Shown here piece after piece: positions 23,272 to 35,079 of a DNA stretch of 64,000 bases (positions are counted from its first letter, which is position 1; the number at the start of each line of letters is the position of its first letter). The notes below the pieces were generated by a model. The model was not told the origin of the DNA and made no database searches. It saw only the letters and a program-made list of their open reading frames with translations. Made by a program: the position numbers and the translations under genes. The DNA comes from Euglena gracilis (taxonomy: Eukaryota > Euglenida > Euglenophyceae > Euglenales): the NCBI GenBank assembly GCA_039621445.1, contig CP154954.1, positions 16,386,140 through 16,450,139 of the forward strand, given 5' to 3'.

Positions 23272-23850
23272 CAGGGCAGAACGGGAAGGCCTGGTGGGGG
23301 GGGGTCGACTCCCCCCCACCCACCACAGCATTTTCACCGATTTCGGGAAAACGGGGATTTTGGCCAGAAAAAAATTTGAATTTTTTTGAAAAATATACCC
23401 AAAGCACATGATTTTTGATGGAAACCCACATTTTTTCACAAAAAAATCTCAAAAAATTAAGGGTTAAAAATTGGCAGTTGTTAGGAGGGGGGTGAAAAAA
23501 CCGAAGGTCAAAAAAATGGACCGAATTTTGACACAGTCAAATTTTACTGACACTTTTTCTCTTTGAATTTTTTGGACTTTCAATGGCATTTTTTGCTTCA
23601 AAAACCTCTCAAAATCAACATTTTTGAGAAAATGTTGAATTTTTGGAAGGTGTGAAAAAATGGGGTTTTGGGGGGTTTTGGGGGGGGACCCCCTATATGG
23701 GTCCCAAAATGGGTCAAAAAAACGCCCGGCGCCGGAAAATCTTTTTCGGGTCCAAAAATTGGTGCTCCCGGAAATACGGGAAGAGGTGGGGGGGAACGAC
23801 CCCCCCCCACCCACCACCCTGGCTGTTCGGCCGATTCCCGTTCTGCCCTG
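23272..23850. mobile_element. 579-bp hAT-like non-autonomous element with perfect 8-bp target duplication
   Basis: The 16-bp terminal inverted repeats are exact: CAGGGCAGAACGGGAA at the left and its inverse at the right end. CCGCAGCC occurs directly outside both ends (23,264-23,271 and 23,851-23,858). An 8-bp duplication and a CAGGG start are typical of hAT transposons. The interior has a G-run/C-run arm near each end and a core of 'cagtcaaattttactgacac' and 'caatggcatttttt' phrases also found at 31,020-31,430. No transposase is encoded. Confidence 0.85.
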
Positions 23851-24479
23851 CCGCAGCCCCTGACTTTTTGCTGCAGCAGCTCAGCAGCTAGAAGAACCAA
23901 CCCATTTGTTGGCTTCAGAATCAGTGGGTCCTGCCAGCCAGCTGAAGCACCCTCACCTTTTGTCATTTGAAAGTCAGTTGTAATGATGTCTTGAGGGATC
24001 CATGACCGGAAGCGTGGACGGCACAAGGACCAGGAACACCCTGTGATAGGCCAAACTTTTCGCCTATTTTGCATTCAAATTTTGAAGAAGTGCCTTTTTC
24101 CCAAAAAGTAAACAAACTTTCAAGCACAAGGTTTGTGGCTGCCCACAGCTGACTTGGCTTTCTCAGTTTCTTCGGGCACATTGCAACTAAAATCTCAAAA
24201 AATAAGAAACTCCAAAATTAGCCCCCGAAAAAATCCACCCGTGGTGCAGCTTTTCAGCAAACAAAAAAAATACCCTGCTCTCGGGATTTTCGGAAGCGCC
24301 CTCAAAAACGGTGAGAATTCCCCAAAGTGGACAACCATTTCTTTGACATATTTTCTTTTCTGCACTTTTTGAATGCATCAAAATTGGCACCTTTTGAGGA
24401 AATTTTGGAAAATTTTGGCTCGAGGCCAAAAATTGTCCCTTTTTAGGCCTGATTTTGGACCTTCCGCAGGATGGTTTTT

Positions 24480-24580
24480 CAAACAAAAATTACAAAAAGT
24501 TGACTCCCAAAAATAAGCCCACCCCCCCAGGGTTTAAAAACAACGGACCCAACGTAGACCTTGGTCTTATTTGGGGGAAT
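24480..24580. repeat. Short C-rich AAAATAAG foldback remnant
   Basis: 'ctcccaaaaataagccc' on the left and 'ggtcttatttggggg' on the right are inverted copies, like the arms of the 16,952-17,437 element. The piece is only ~100 bp and probably an internally deleted relative. Confidence 0.45.
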
Positions 24581-25794
24581 CGCTTCCAATTTGAATGCAC
24601 TGGCGCAAGTGATTCAAATGTTTCCACTGACGGTCGCGTGCCCGCGCTTGCTACTTACGCCAGCAATGCCCCCTCCCACTTGGTGAGTGTGATGAGCCTG
24701 CAAGATGGAGAGCGGGGGCAGACCACAGGATTCGAACCTCCAGAAAGCATCCCAAACAGTGCGTCTCCCACCCCACCAGGGGGGGGTCCCGCTCGAGAGC
24801 TGGAAAAAGTTCATACAGGCCGCTGGATCAACCCCCGGAAATAAGGTCTGCTGGTTGGAACGTGACCCGACTTGGGCTCGAACTGGACACCTCAAAAAAA
24901 ATAAAAGGCCTGAAAATCAGCAAATACACAAAAAATTGATTTTTGATTCAAATTCTGAAGTAGGAAGTCGATTTTTTACCCGTTTTACCCCTTCTTTCAC
25001 CCAAGCGCGCACCTTCGAAGGCAAAATACATTGCAGTCCAGCTGGCGTTCGGAGGGGCTGGACAAGAATTAAAATTCTCTTCATGATGGGGCCAGGGGGG
25101 GGTCGCGAGGCTGGAACCCCTTTGGTGCCAAAACCATGCAGCAGTTGCTCTGCAAACATCATCGCAAAACCAGCAACCCCCCCCCTATGCGCTTGGTCAA
25201 CATTGTATACAAGACTGGGTGTGGGGGCGAAGTTGGGGGGCACCCTCAAATGAAAAACCAAAGGCCAGACGCCAGGAAGGGAGAAAAAAAAGAAGGAAAA
25301 GAAAAAACCATTTTCCATTTTTATGTGCCTTCCATCACCAACAACTGAGCGCATAATGAGGACCTTCTGGAGAACTCTGAGGCACAACTTATAACCCCCC
25401 CTCCCCTGCACAGACGTCCCTCTTTTGGGCCGACAGAAATCCATACAGGTCCAATAACCAACCAAAGGACGATTCAGGCGGAATTCGGGTGGGGGAGAAA
25501 ATTCCAGATGTGGGAATCCCAGAAAAATCAAAATGAAACCTTCCCGATTTTGGTTTTTTGGGATTTTTTTTGCCCTCACGCCCGGAATGCTCAAATACTC
25601 CAACAGATACGTAAGGGACAACAATTCGAACAGTTGGATGGAAGGGACAACGTTGGAACAGGGGATATTTGTTGGGAATTTTGCTCAAAAAGATGGACTT
25701 TTTGCACAGAAAACTGGTGGGAGGCGGTTGAGATGAAACGTCATGGTTTGGGTAGTACCATAATCATGTGGCCTAGGTGCGGTTCGGGCAGCTT

Positions 25795-26028
25795 CGGAGC
25801 CCCGCAGCTGCAGCCACAGGTCGGACTTACCGGGGAGCTGCTGCATGAGGCTGAACGGCGCGGCCATATGGTTTGGGGGGGGGCCGGTGGCGGAGGCTAG
25901 CCGGAGAACCCTGTCAGGGGAAGAGCAGGGGTGGTTAGGCCTGAGATCTCTGGTCTCCAGGGAAACCAACGGGCTGGCACCCCGTGCCCCCTTTTTGCTA
26001 GGGGAAAGAATTGTTACCAAACCCAAAC
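25795..26028 (+). repeat. Dispersed repeat, second copy (also 12,051-12,256; partial at 62,440-62,522)
   Basis: Nearly identical to the block inside the Tc1 relic. It extends further left ('cagctgcagccacaggtcgg'), as does the 62.4 kb copy, showing that the 12 kb copy is 5'-shortened. This is the 5'-truncation pattern of retroposed repeats. Confidence 0.75.
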
Positions 26029-27464
26029 CCAAACCCTCAACAAAAGAAGAGAATTCAAAAAATGCACAAACAAGACAGGGACCGCCGCACCTCCTCAGGT
26101 CATACAACCATCAATCAATCCAGAAGCCTTCCCAAAGAGCAGGCAGCCAGTGTGCAGAAAACCGTTTCTGCAAATGTCCTTCGGACACCTCTTGTAAAAT
26201 CTGCGCATTGACCCATATCGCACCCAGGGATTCCACCGGCCCGATAGTTTGGCTTCTCTGTGTACAGTAAGGGAACTAAATTTGCGGTTGGGTAACCAAC
26301 CGAACCCCCAGTGGAACCCAGCCTCAGCAAGGTGGGGAGGTGTTGAATGCCACATGCACAGCTAAGCGGGTTGACGAAGTATAAGCTCCCAATAAAATCC
26401 TCCCTGGGGGTCTTGAAATCCCGTCCAGGGTTCATGCCCTCCACTACTCAAGGGGAGCAGGGGGTGGGGAACACCCCCCCGAAATAGTGACCTGGTTAAA
26501 TTGACACCACATTACTTTTTGTCTTGGGACATGAATTTTTTTGCTCAAATCGTCCAAAAAAATCTTTGCACTTCCTGACAAAATCTCGTCAATGGGAAAA
26601 GCATTTTGAATACAAGCGCTGGAAGAAACAGTTTGACCTTTTTGGGATGTGGTCCCGGATGTTCCCCATTAGACCCCCCTATATATTTCTTCCTGTTAGA
26701 GCACCAACACCTCACAAAACACATGGGGAATCTCGTGCCGACACATCACATCGGTGCATGGGTGCAGCACCCCTTGCACCTGTGTTGTCTGTGCGCTGGA
26801 TGGTATTCAGGTAATGAATTCTTAACATACAAATTAAAAAAGATACATCAAAGTTAAGAAGCATTTGATGTTTGGAATCTGATTCATCACCAGGGTGGAT
26901 GAACGCAACATGGCCTTTGGAAACAGCGACCGAAAACATCGAATAACATACTTGGGAGAAACACCCACCTCAGCTGCCTGGAACCTGGTGCTTCCGGGGT
27001 GCCTCTCGGACCTTCTCCTGGAAACTAGAAAAGCAGTATTCCGTCTTTGTTGTAGAGCAAACCTTGGATCACTCCAAATTCAGAAATGGCGGGGGGGGGG
27101 GGGGCTCAACACAGACATACCGTCCAAAGGGCACCAGGGAGGCTAAGCTGACTAATTACCATCAATCAGTGGCATTCCATCGATCGTTCCTTTCGTGGGT
27201 AGTTCAATCAACCTTTCCGTCTAAACATCCACAAAAAGGACGTGAAAAACTATCGAAAAAAACAATGCATTTGGGGGGTTTTTCCTGTTTTGTGCCGCTT
27301 GTGCGATGCTTATCGGCATGGGGGTCATACTTGGTCACCAAACAAAGCCCCCAGGTGGTTTATATTGGGGGGGTTCATTTGAGGGGAGGGTGACACCAAA
27401 CCTAAACCCTACCATAAACGTTAGACTAACTGGGTGAACCCATTCCACACCACCCTCCTACCCC

Positions 27465-27615
27465 CCCCCGTCCTGACACGCCAAAATATGGGGAAAGTGC
27501 GGTTGACACGGGGGGGGGGGGTGTCATGGACACGCCATGTCATGTGCACTGAACCACAAAGAAAATGGCATTTTGGGAATGGGAAAAGTGCAGTTGATAC
27601 GGGGTGTGTCAGCTG
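27465..27615 (+). repeat. TGACAC-Gn-GTGTCA hairpin repeat, two adjacent copies
   Basis: 'ctgacacgccaaaatatgggg', 'gaaagtgcggttgacac', an 11-base G run and 'tgtcatggacacgcc'. A second short piece follows at 27,583 ('gggaaaagtgcagttgatacggggtgtgtcagc'). Confidence 0.7.
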
Positions 27616-28048
27616 GCAAGAAACAAATGGCTTTGCGTTTTGGATTTAAGCCTGGCAACAGTCAGCCCATTTTGCAGCTCATGAATCTGTGAAATGAATG
27701 CAAATGCGGAAAAGAAGCTGAAGCCCGCCCTTTCTCTGAGAATATAGAAAACCAAATTATTTATTGGTCAATAATTTTAATCTTAACATCTATCCGCATA
27801 CCTCTGTTTGAATCATCGAACAACACCACTGCCTAGGCACTGTTGGCTGGTACCACCCCATACGTGTGATGGGCACGGCGCAGCACACAACACAGAACAA
27901 CAGCAGAGCATAACACAACAATGGAAGCCCGCCATACACCACAGCTCCAGGTGTGGCATCGCTGGGGTGCAGTGCAATGGAACACAATGCGCAGCGCAAG
28001 ACGGGAGTGACTCGGTATGGGCAGGCGGGGGGGGGGGGAGGTATTGCA

Positions 28049-28049
<1 letters not shown>

Positions 28050-28119
<70 letters not shown>

Positions 28120-28120
28120 A

Positions 28121-28153
<33 letters not shown>

Positions 28154-28154
28154 C

Positions 28155-28193
<39 letters not shown>

Positions 28194-28230
28194 GTCTGTC
28201 TGTCTATCTATCTATATATATATATATATC
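28050..28230. repeat. (TATC)n microsatellite with (TA)n tail
   Basis: About 35 TATC units with rare interruptions, a short (TGTC)3 and a terminal (TA)9. All three frames give artificial YLSI/SIYL repeats. Confidence 0.97.
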
Positions 28231-28659
28231 GTCTTGGCAACCATTGGGCAGCAACGTGCTTTTCTTCTCCACCGGTTTGACGTGATGTTGTAGTGAGGTC
28301 CCCCCCCTTCACTGCAATGTTATAGAACAGGTTCTCCATCTACGACATTGGGGATGCTGACATGGGATTCTGACGGAGTGTGGCACTCCGTGAAACCCAT
28401 TCACCCTCTGCACGGTGCGTCGGTGGATTCAATAAAACCATGCCAAATAAAATTAATGGTTTGAGACATGTGCTATTTTAACCGACGCATGTGGTGTGGC
28501 TTCTGCATGCAAGGGCGTTCCTTTAGGACCCATGGGGGGTCCAGCTCAGAGGCTGGAGAGCTTGGGCTGGTTGGAAAAAGGCTGTTGGCTTACCCCCTTG
28601 GGGGTGCCAGGGCTGGAGCTAAGCCCGACCCGGGGTCGAAACGGGTATCACAAAATTGA

Positions 28660-29780
28660 AAGCGCAAAAATGTCCAAAAAAAAAACTGCCAATTATGCAA
28701 AAAAAATATCGATTTTTCGACCCCAAATTTGCCCTGACGATCCCTTTTGCGACCCATTTCCCCCATTTTTGACCCATTTTGGCCCATTTTTGGACCCCCA
28801 AAAGCGAAAATCTGTTACTGACCAGCCACTTTTCAGGCGGCTGGAAAAAAATAAAACTCGCTCTTGTCAAAGATTTTGTAATCTAACAACAGAAAAAGTG
28901 CACAAGGTATGCAGCAGGGCGTTGCTTAAGAAAATTTGACCAGAATTTGGTTAAAATTGGTTGCTTTCTGCAAAGAAGCAAACGGCCAGAGTACAGTGTT
29001 GGGCGGCATTCCTTCAAAACCCCTCAAAGTTGCAGTAAATACATTTTTTACCATGCAATAATTCAATTTTCATCAAGATGGTGGAAAATAACAAAAATTC
29101 AAAAAATAGAAGGAAAATGAATAAATGAATAAATCCGATGATTCAAAAACACCATAAAACGGCCACAGCTTCAAATTTGAGATACGTGAGACGAGTCCCT
29201 TTTTGTCCCGAGCTTTGCTAACAAAAGGGCCAAAGCCATAACTCGTCCAGGGCACTTGATATGTTACAAATTTCGGGTCCCACACACAAGCAGCTCAAAA
29301 ACCTTAAGAAATGGCTCAATCTGCAACGACAAGTCTGCATGAAATCCCGGTAAATTAACATGGACATTCACAGGTCCTTGACCCTGTGAATGCCCGAATA
29401 ACCTACGGGGGGGGGGCAAAGAAAAAAAAGATCGTTTTGGTAACCTGGCACACCGCCAGGTTTTTTGGTGGGGGTTTGGAGGGGGTTGGGGGGGGGGGTG
29501 CCCTCTCCATTGTACTGGCCATTGTTCAATGCTGTCCGAGTGGCACAGCGAATCACCACAGATCAGTGAAGGCCAGCTGCAAAAGGTGGAAATTTTCAGA
29601 CCGTCGCAAAAGGTTTGGACTCATCATTGTGATTTTCTGTCGCAGTCACCCCTTGATGAGAAAAAATAATAATAATAAATGCGTGATGGATTTGGTGCCC
29701 CAGGATGTGGAGTTCCCTGAGGGTAAAACAAGGTTCATCCCCAATGGCTCCCAGGCGAACAGACCCGGTTCAAATATGTC
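28660..29780. other. No supportable gene
   Basis: A/T-run-rich sequence with words such as 'cccatttttgaccc' that resemble the satellite vocabulary at 1-6 kb. No domain, intron signal or clear repeat boundary was found. Confidence 0.4.
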
Positions 29781-30008
29781 ACTTTTTGATATTAGATGAG
29801 TGGGGAAGAACCGCCTTGGCTTTGGAACAGGCAGCCACAATAACAAAAAAAGCAGGGCAGGGAAGCGGCAAATGCATATAACGAACCTCTTCCAGCACAT
29901 CATTCTCTATATTAAAATGCAACCAAGGAGGGACAACACACGAAGATGGAATTGTTTGCCTCCTCCTTTGTTTGTTGAATACCAGAGGGGGGTGGCGAAT
30001 CCTACCCA

Positions 30009-30018
30009 GTTTGCACCC
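30009..30018. repeat. Left target-site duplication GTTTGCACCC
   Basis: Identical to 32,428-32,437 on the other side of the element at 30,019-32,427. Confidence 0.85.
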
Positions 30019-31019
30019 AGGCATTATTATTTTTTAAGGCGCCTTAAAAAACCTTAAAAAACCTTAAAACTTTTTTTGGAAAAATGCCTTAAAAAACCTT
30101 AAAAAACCTTAAAAAAATCACCCCGGGGTTTTTCTTCCCCGTGATGACCTTAAAAAACCTTAAAAATTTTCCCTGGGAATTTTTTTTCTTGCACCAAACA
30201 AATAATGGCATGTGTGAAACCCCGCATAAAGCCAGTCAATGCAGAAGCGGTTGTGAACAAACAATATGAAAACCGGATTGTTTGCCAAGGTTTCTGGCAT
30301 AGTTCGGTTGGCCTCGGTTCACCAAAAGCTGTGACACACGGCAGAATAAGCAAAACTTGCAACCACATCTTTCTTGATTTGAATTACTTGAGACATTCTT
30401 AGAGGAGTCAACCCAAATTGCTCAAAAGTGCAATTGCTGCAAAAGTTGCATGAACAACAAAAAAATCCCGATTTGGGACAATTTACTACGCTGGAGCAGT
30501 TTCCAACACTTGCCACAGCATTTCGAGCAGCGAAACAGTGCGTTCTCCAATTGAGTGGTGATTCCGCGAATTTTTCCCACTTTTTTTTGCCCAAGCACGC
30601 GAAAGTTTTGGTCCCCGCACTTATGTGCAGCAGTTGGAAGAAAGACTTTCTCGTTTGGATCAGACACCTTGCCATTGTGGAGAAATTCCTGCTGAATTTG
30701 CATGCTTTCACACCCAAAATCTCGAATATCGCAAAGTAGGTTTGAGAATTTGCAACAACAGTGGCAAAATGACACAGTGGATATCCGAACCGCAATCGTG
30801 GATTTGCAGACCCGCAATGCGGCAACCCGTGCCAGGGCGGTCCTTAGGCAAAAAAAAATCCTGTCCCCATACACTTCAACCATAAATTAAGGAAAAGGGG
30901 ATTTTGGCAGGGGAAATTTTTTTGAAAATTACGTTGAAAAATGAACCCAATATGCATTGTTGGTTTTTTGATGGAAAATTACATTTTCCCAAAAAAAATC
31001 ACCAAAATTTTAGGGATGA

Positions 31020-31430
31020 AAATTGTTAGTTTTTAGGAGGGGGGTCAAAAAATGCAGGTCAAAAAAATGGGACCAAATTTTGGAACAGTCAAATTTTACT
31101 GACATTTTTTCCCTTGGAAATTTTTTGGATTTTCCGTGGCATTTTTTTTGCTTCCAAAATCTCTCAAAATTAAAATTTTGAGAAATATTGATTTTGACAA
31201 AAAAAACTCAAAGATTTCAGGGTTAAATTTGGCAGTTTTAGGGGGGGGGGTGGAAAATAACGAAGGTCAAAAAAGGTGGACCAAATTTTGGCACAGTCAA
31301 ATTTTACTGACACTTTTCCTCTGTCAAATTTGTTGGATTTTCAATGGCATTTTTCTTGCTTCAAAAATCTCTCAAATTCAAAATTTTGAGAAAATGTTGA
31401 TTTTTAGGAAGATGTGAAAATGGGGGTTTG
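31020..31430 (+). repeat. Two tandem copies of the repeat that forms the core of the 23.3-23.85 kb element
   Basis: 'ggaggggggtcaaaaaatgcaggtc ... cagtcaaattttactgacattttt ... tggcatttttttgctt' is present at ~31,035-31,200 and ~31,235-31,430, and once at 23,485-23,690. The copies differ by many small changes, so they are old. Confidence 0.7.
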
Positions 31431-31499
31431 AGGGAGTTTAATGGCCATTTTTTGAGGAAAAAGTTCTAAAGTAATTTTTTGTCATCAAAAAGTGACGTT

Positions 31500-31680
31500 T
31501 TTAAGTTTTTCCAGACTTTTTTTTGTTGCGTTTTTTTTTAAAAAAGCACATATTTTTAAAAAACTTGTTTTCTTTTTGGAAAATTTATTTGTAAAAAACT
31601 TGTTTTTTTAAAAAAAAAGTTTTTTTTTAAAAAACATGCTTTTTAAAAAAAACATTTTTTTGTTTCAAAAAAAAAGCAGT
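31500..31680. repeat. A/T homopolymer tract region
   Basis: Alternating runs of 5-9 T and A with the word 'aaaaaacttgtttt'. Simple sequence without coding potential, inside the 30.0-32.4 kb element. Confidence 0.8.
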
Positions 31681-33001
31681 CAACCTTGGCAAGCACCTAT
31701 GGTCAAGCCGCAAAATTTCCCCATTTGAGGCCATTTAAGGCCATTTAAGGCCAACAGGCAAGCTAATGTCCTGAATAGGGTCAGAAATTTAAAGTAATTG
31801 CAATGAAAAAAATGGATGGTTTCGAGTTTCGAGTTTCGAGGTGACCCACTCTGTATCCCATGCAACAAGGTTTTGAGCAATGTGTATGGCGGCACACTGC
31901 ATGGGCACGCGTTTGGTATTGCTCACATGAAAAAGTTGGATTATTTTGTCAGTGTTCATGAGGCTATCCGGTGTGGGTGCATGGGTCAGGGCGGTCCATC
32001 AGGGACGGGATTTTTTTTTTAGTTAACTGCCCCTTACGGACAGCCCCTCCAGGGCAGTTTTGGACCCGAAATAATTTTTCTGGCGTCTTCGGCGCCGGGT
32101 GTTTTTTTTGACCCATTTTGGGACCCATATGCAGGAACCCATAGCTAAAATGGCCTAAAATTCCTAAAATGCCTAAAATGGCAATAACTGTCCCTCATGG
32201 ACCGCCCTGATCCCATGCTTCGCCCGAGGCTTCTTCCTTGGGCGTTCCGAAGCCACAGGAGTCTGAAACCATCGGGGCATCTTCGAGGTCTGAGATTTTA
32301 CCTGAGGAAAAAAATGCCTTAAAAAACCTTAAAATTTTTTAAAATTCCTCAAAAAACCTTAAAAAACCTTAAAAAACCTTAAAAAACGCCTTTTTGAGAA
32401 ATCTCGCCTTAAAAAAAAATAATGCCTGTTTGCACCCCTTGTTGGCTGAATACCTCGGGCCTGGTGGGAGTTAGGGGCCAACCAGAAGTAGTTCAGAAAG
32501 CCGGGATCCAATCGCTCGCGATTGGGAAAAAATTTTGGGAACGGGGCAGGGGTCATGGTGATAATCTGAAGTTTTCATTCCCATTGAAGAAAGGCCATCG
32601 CTCATCCACCCAAAAAGTCAAAAAAATGCGGTTTTTTATTTCATAATTTTTCATTTTCAACCCTGTTCAACCCCAGACCGGCCATTGGCAGGTCCTTAGT
32701 CCTAAGACGGTCCATAATGGGGCAGTCCTTAAAAAAAAATACACTGCCCCATTGACCGACCTGCCCTTGGGGGAAAAGCACATGGACCCAATGGACCAAT
32801 GCATCACCTGTCCCGAGACGTGTACATCAGGAGGGAGGGGGCAGCCATCAGGCACCAGGTTTTCGGCGCATGATGCATGATGCATCGCCAGGTTCCAAGT
32901 GGTGGGCAAATGGCAGATCACGTAAAATAAAAGGAGAAATATGAAAAGTCCAGATATTATGTGAAAAGGGGAACTCTGGGTGTCTTTTTGAGCTTGAAGA
33001 A

Positions 33002-33306
33002 TTTCCCCAATAATACACCCCCCCGACTCAAGTACCCACCCTGGGCCCAAGTTTTGGATACCTGTATAATAAAACACCACCAGGTATACCATTTGGGGGA
33101 GGGGTTTCATTGGGCGAGGGTCGCACCAGTAGGGCCTTGGTAGGTTTGTTGTACCAAGCATAATTTTAAAATATGCTTTTTTTCAGAGGGAATTTGATGA
33201 GTTTCCGCTTTGCTTGATTTCTATCAAGGAGTGTGGCTGGGGGTACATTATTTGGGCAGCTGAAATCGCAGGCCAGGGGCGGGGTATATTATTTGGGGGG
33301 AAGTTT
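33002..33306. mobile_element. Possible small foldback with CCCCAATAATACACCCC ends
   Basis: The left 'tttccccaataatacaccccc' and right 'ggggtatattatttggggggaa' are inverted copies with few mismatches, resembling the C-rich TIR family. The ends are short and no target duplication is visible, so this is tentative. Confidence 0.35.
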
Positions 33307-33940
33307 GTGAAGGTGTTTTGAAGGCTGCCGATCGATCACCTTCCCTCCATGTCTGTTGGATTTTTGGACGCACCTGCCATCAAGGGTCTCCATCCACCAT
33401 GCCACCACAGTGTCCCCCAAGAGCTTGGGTGAGATGAAAGTGGCTGAACTGCGGCGGGTTTGGGTGTTTTAAGGGTGGGACACAGAAATAAACAAAAGGT
33501 AAGTCCCGCCAGGCTCCGGCCACCTCCACGTACACAGACAAAAGGTTCAGAGGCGAAAAACAGCCAGAAGAAGGGAACAGAAGAAGGGATAAAAGGCACC
33601 AAACAAAAAGCCACAGTGCACACAGGGGCACTCGGGCCGAAAAGGCCAGAAACTTCAAAAAAAAATTCCCGTGGCTTCCGCGCCGGGTGGCCACTTTCGA
33701 GCATTCGTGGCCAACCTCCTGGGGGGGGGGGCGTCTGGAGCCAAAAACCACTCCTAAAAAACCAGCCAATCACCCCCCTGGGGGTCAGACAAACCGTAAG
33801 CAATGGTATAGTCAGGACCCCCCTCCCCCGAACAAACAATTTTTTTTCTGCTCAAAGCGCCAGAAAAATTGGGGGGCCAAAAAAAATTGCATTTCACATT
33901 ATTTTTTTTAACAATGACAATTTTGGGTTCTGGGCTGGGG

Positions 33941-33966
33941 CTTAGGCAGCCGAATTCGCACTTAAG
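33941..33966 (+). repeat. Left terminal inverted repeat of element B
   Basis: CTTAGGCAGC at the outer edge and CGCACTTAAG at the inner edge. It matches the inverse of 42,562-42,587 with three mismatches. Confidence 0.75.
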
Positions 33967-34525
33967 GGTTTTCCCTTTAGGATGGGCGCATTTGCGCAAA
34001 TGTAACCATTTTTTTGTAACCCCTGGGACCCTGTACCCTGCCTGCCAAAAAGAAATTTTTGTGATCGCGGACGGAACTCGTTAGGGCTGGGCAATTCGAA
34101 CCCCTTCAAATACAAACTTGACTTCGCGACCGAACGGGCGCGCGAACATTTGTACCTCTCCCTCTCTGCAGATGGTTGTCTGCACACTGTCCGTGGGACA
34201 CCCGCCGACACCCTCTTCCACCCCACACCACCCCGCGGCACCCAACTGGCCAGATCTGACGGCGTACGGTTTTTGACTTTTGGGTGTCCAAATGTGACCT
34301 GTGGATACTGAACGTTTGCCGGGCGATGAAATCAGACACCCTTGATGAATTTCGAAATTATTGTGATGGTGTGTTGGGTGCCATGACTTATGAATTACGA
34401 TGTAATTGGGTGTGTCTGGAGAGGGGTGTGACACCCCTGTTTTGGACAAGGGCGAAGAAATGCCTGGTGATTGGAACTTTCTAATTGGTGTACGGAATAA
34501 ATTTTGTTTGTGGCGCACTGCACAC

Positions 34526-34543
34526 TTGCGCAAATGCGCGCAT
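34526..34543. promoter_or_regulatory. B-type palindrome cluster upstream of gene 1 (33,986; 34,526; 34,895)
   Basis: TTGCGCAAATGCGCGCAT here, GCGCATTTGCGC at 33,986-33,997 and TTGCGCATTTTGCGCGCAC at 34,895-34,913. All belong to the element-specific palindrome set. Function is unknown; they are annotated as candidate protein-binding sites. Confidence 0.6.
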
Positions 34544-35079
34544 CAAACGATTATTCCTACTGTGATTGACTGTGCTGCTGAGAGGGTGGTTGACGCCCCA
34601 GATTGTGTTAGAAATGAAAAGTGGTTGTTTAACGACCCAGAGGGCGTTGTGCTGCCAGTCTATTGACCTGCACGTTGTCATTCACTCGTTGTGTCAGTGG
34701 GGGTGTGATTTGTATGGCTGGTGGAGCTGGGAAGCTACGCTGCTCACCATTTGAGAGTGTGTGTGTGTTACGTGCTGGGTGGCTAAGGCTCTATGGTGGT
34801 GTATGGCCGGTGTCCCCTGTCTGGAGTTGACGTACATGGGGGATGGCCAGGCAGGGTACAGCGGTGTATTAATGTGTGCTTTTTTGTTTGTTGACTTGCG
34901 CATTTTGCGCGCACAAACAGTTCCAAATAAAAGAAATGACACACAGGATTGTGGGACGTGTAGCGTGTAATGTGTCTGTATGAGTGATGTGGACAGGGTG
35001 GCGACAACGGGGGTGTGAAGTTAACAGATTTGAGGTGGTGGTGAAAAGGCGGCGTGCCGGCAGACCTGGGGAGGACTGA

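Larger units (their letters stand above)
30019..32427. mobile_element. 2.4 kb Mutator-like element with 10-bp target duplication and CCTTAAAAAA end arrays
   Basis: The left end reads AGGCATTATTATTTTTTAAG followed by GCGCCTTAAAAAACC repeats. The right end is the inverse: CGCC, TTAAAAAAAAATAATGCCT, preceded by the same CCTTAAAAAA array. The 10-bp duplication GTTTGCACCC flanks it exactly. A related repeat at 17,795-17,945 shows the locus without the insertion. TSD length points to Mutator-like transposition, but the inverted repeats are short (~25 bp plus sub-terminal arrays) and no MULE transposase is recognisable. Inside are an anonymous ~0.5 kb frame region (30,320-30,885) and tandem copies of the 'cagtcaaattttactgaca' repeat (31,020-31,430). 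Confidence 0.8.

Noticed and set aside
24725-24745. GGTTCGAATCC on the minus strand considered as a tRNA T-arm
   Set aside because: The stem bases around it do not pair over five positions, and no D-arm, anticodon arm or acceptor stem follows at the right distance.
28017-28293. Frames of 87-161 codons with YLSIYLSI repeats
   Set aside because: Translation of the (TATC)n microsatellite in three frames.
29386-29510. G-run pair considered as another C-rich foldback
   Set aside because: Both tracts are G runs on the same strand, and the arms are not inverted copies.
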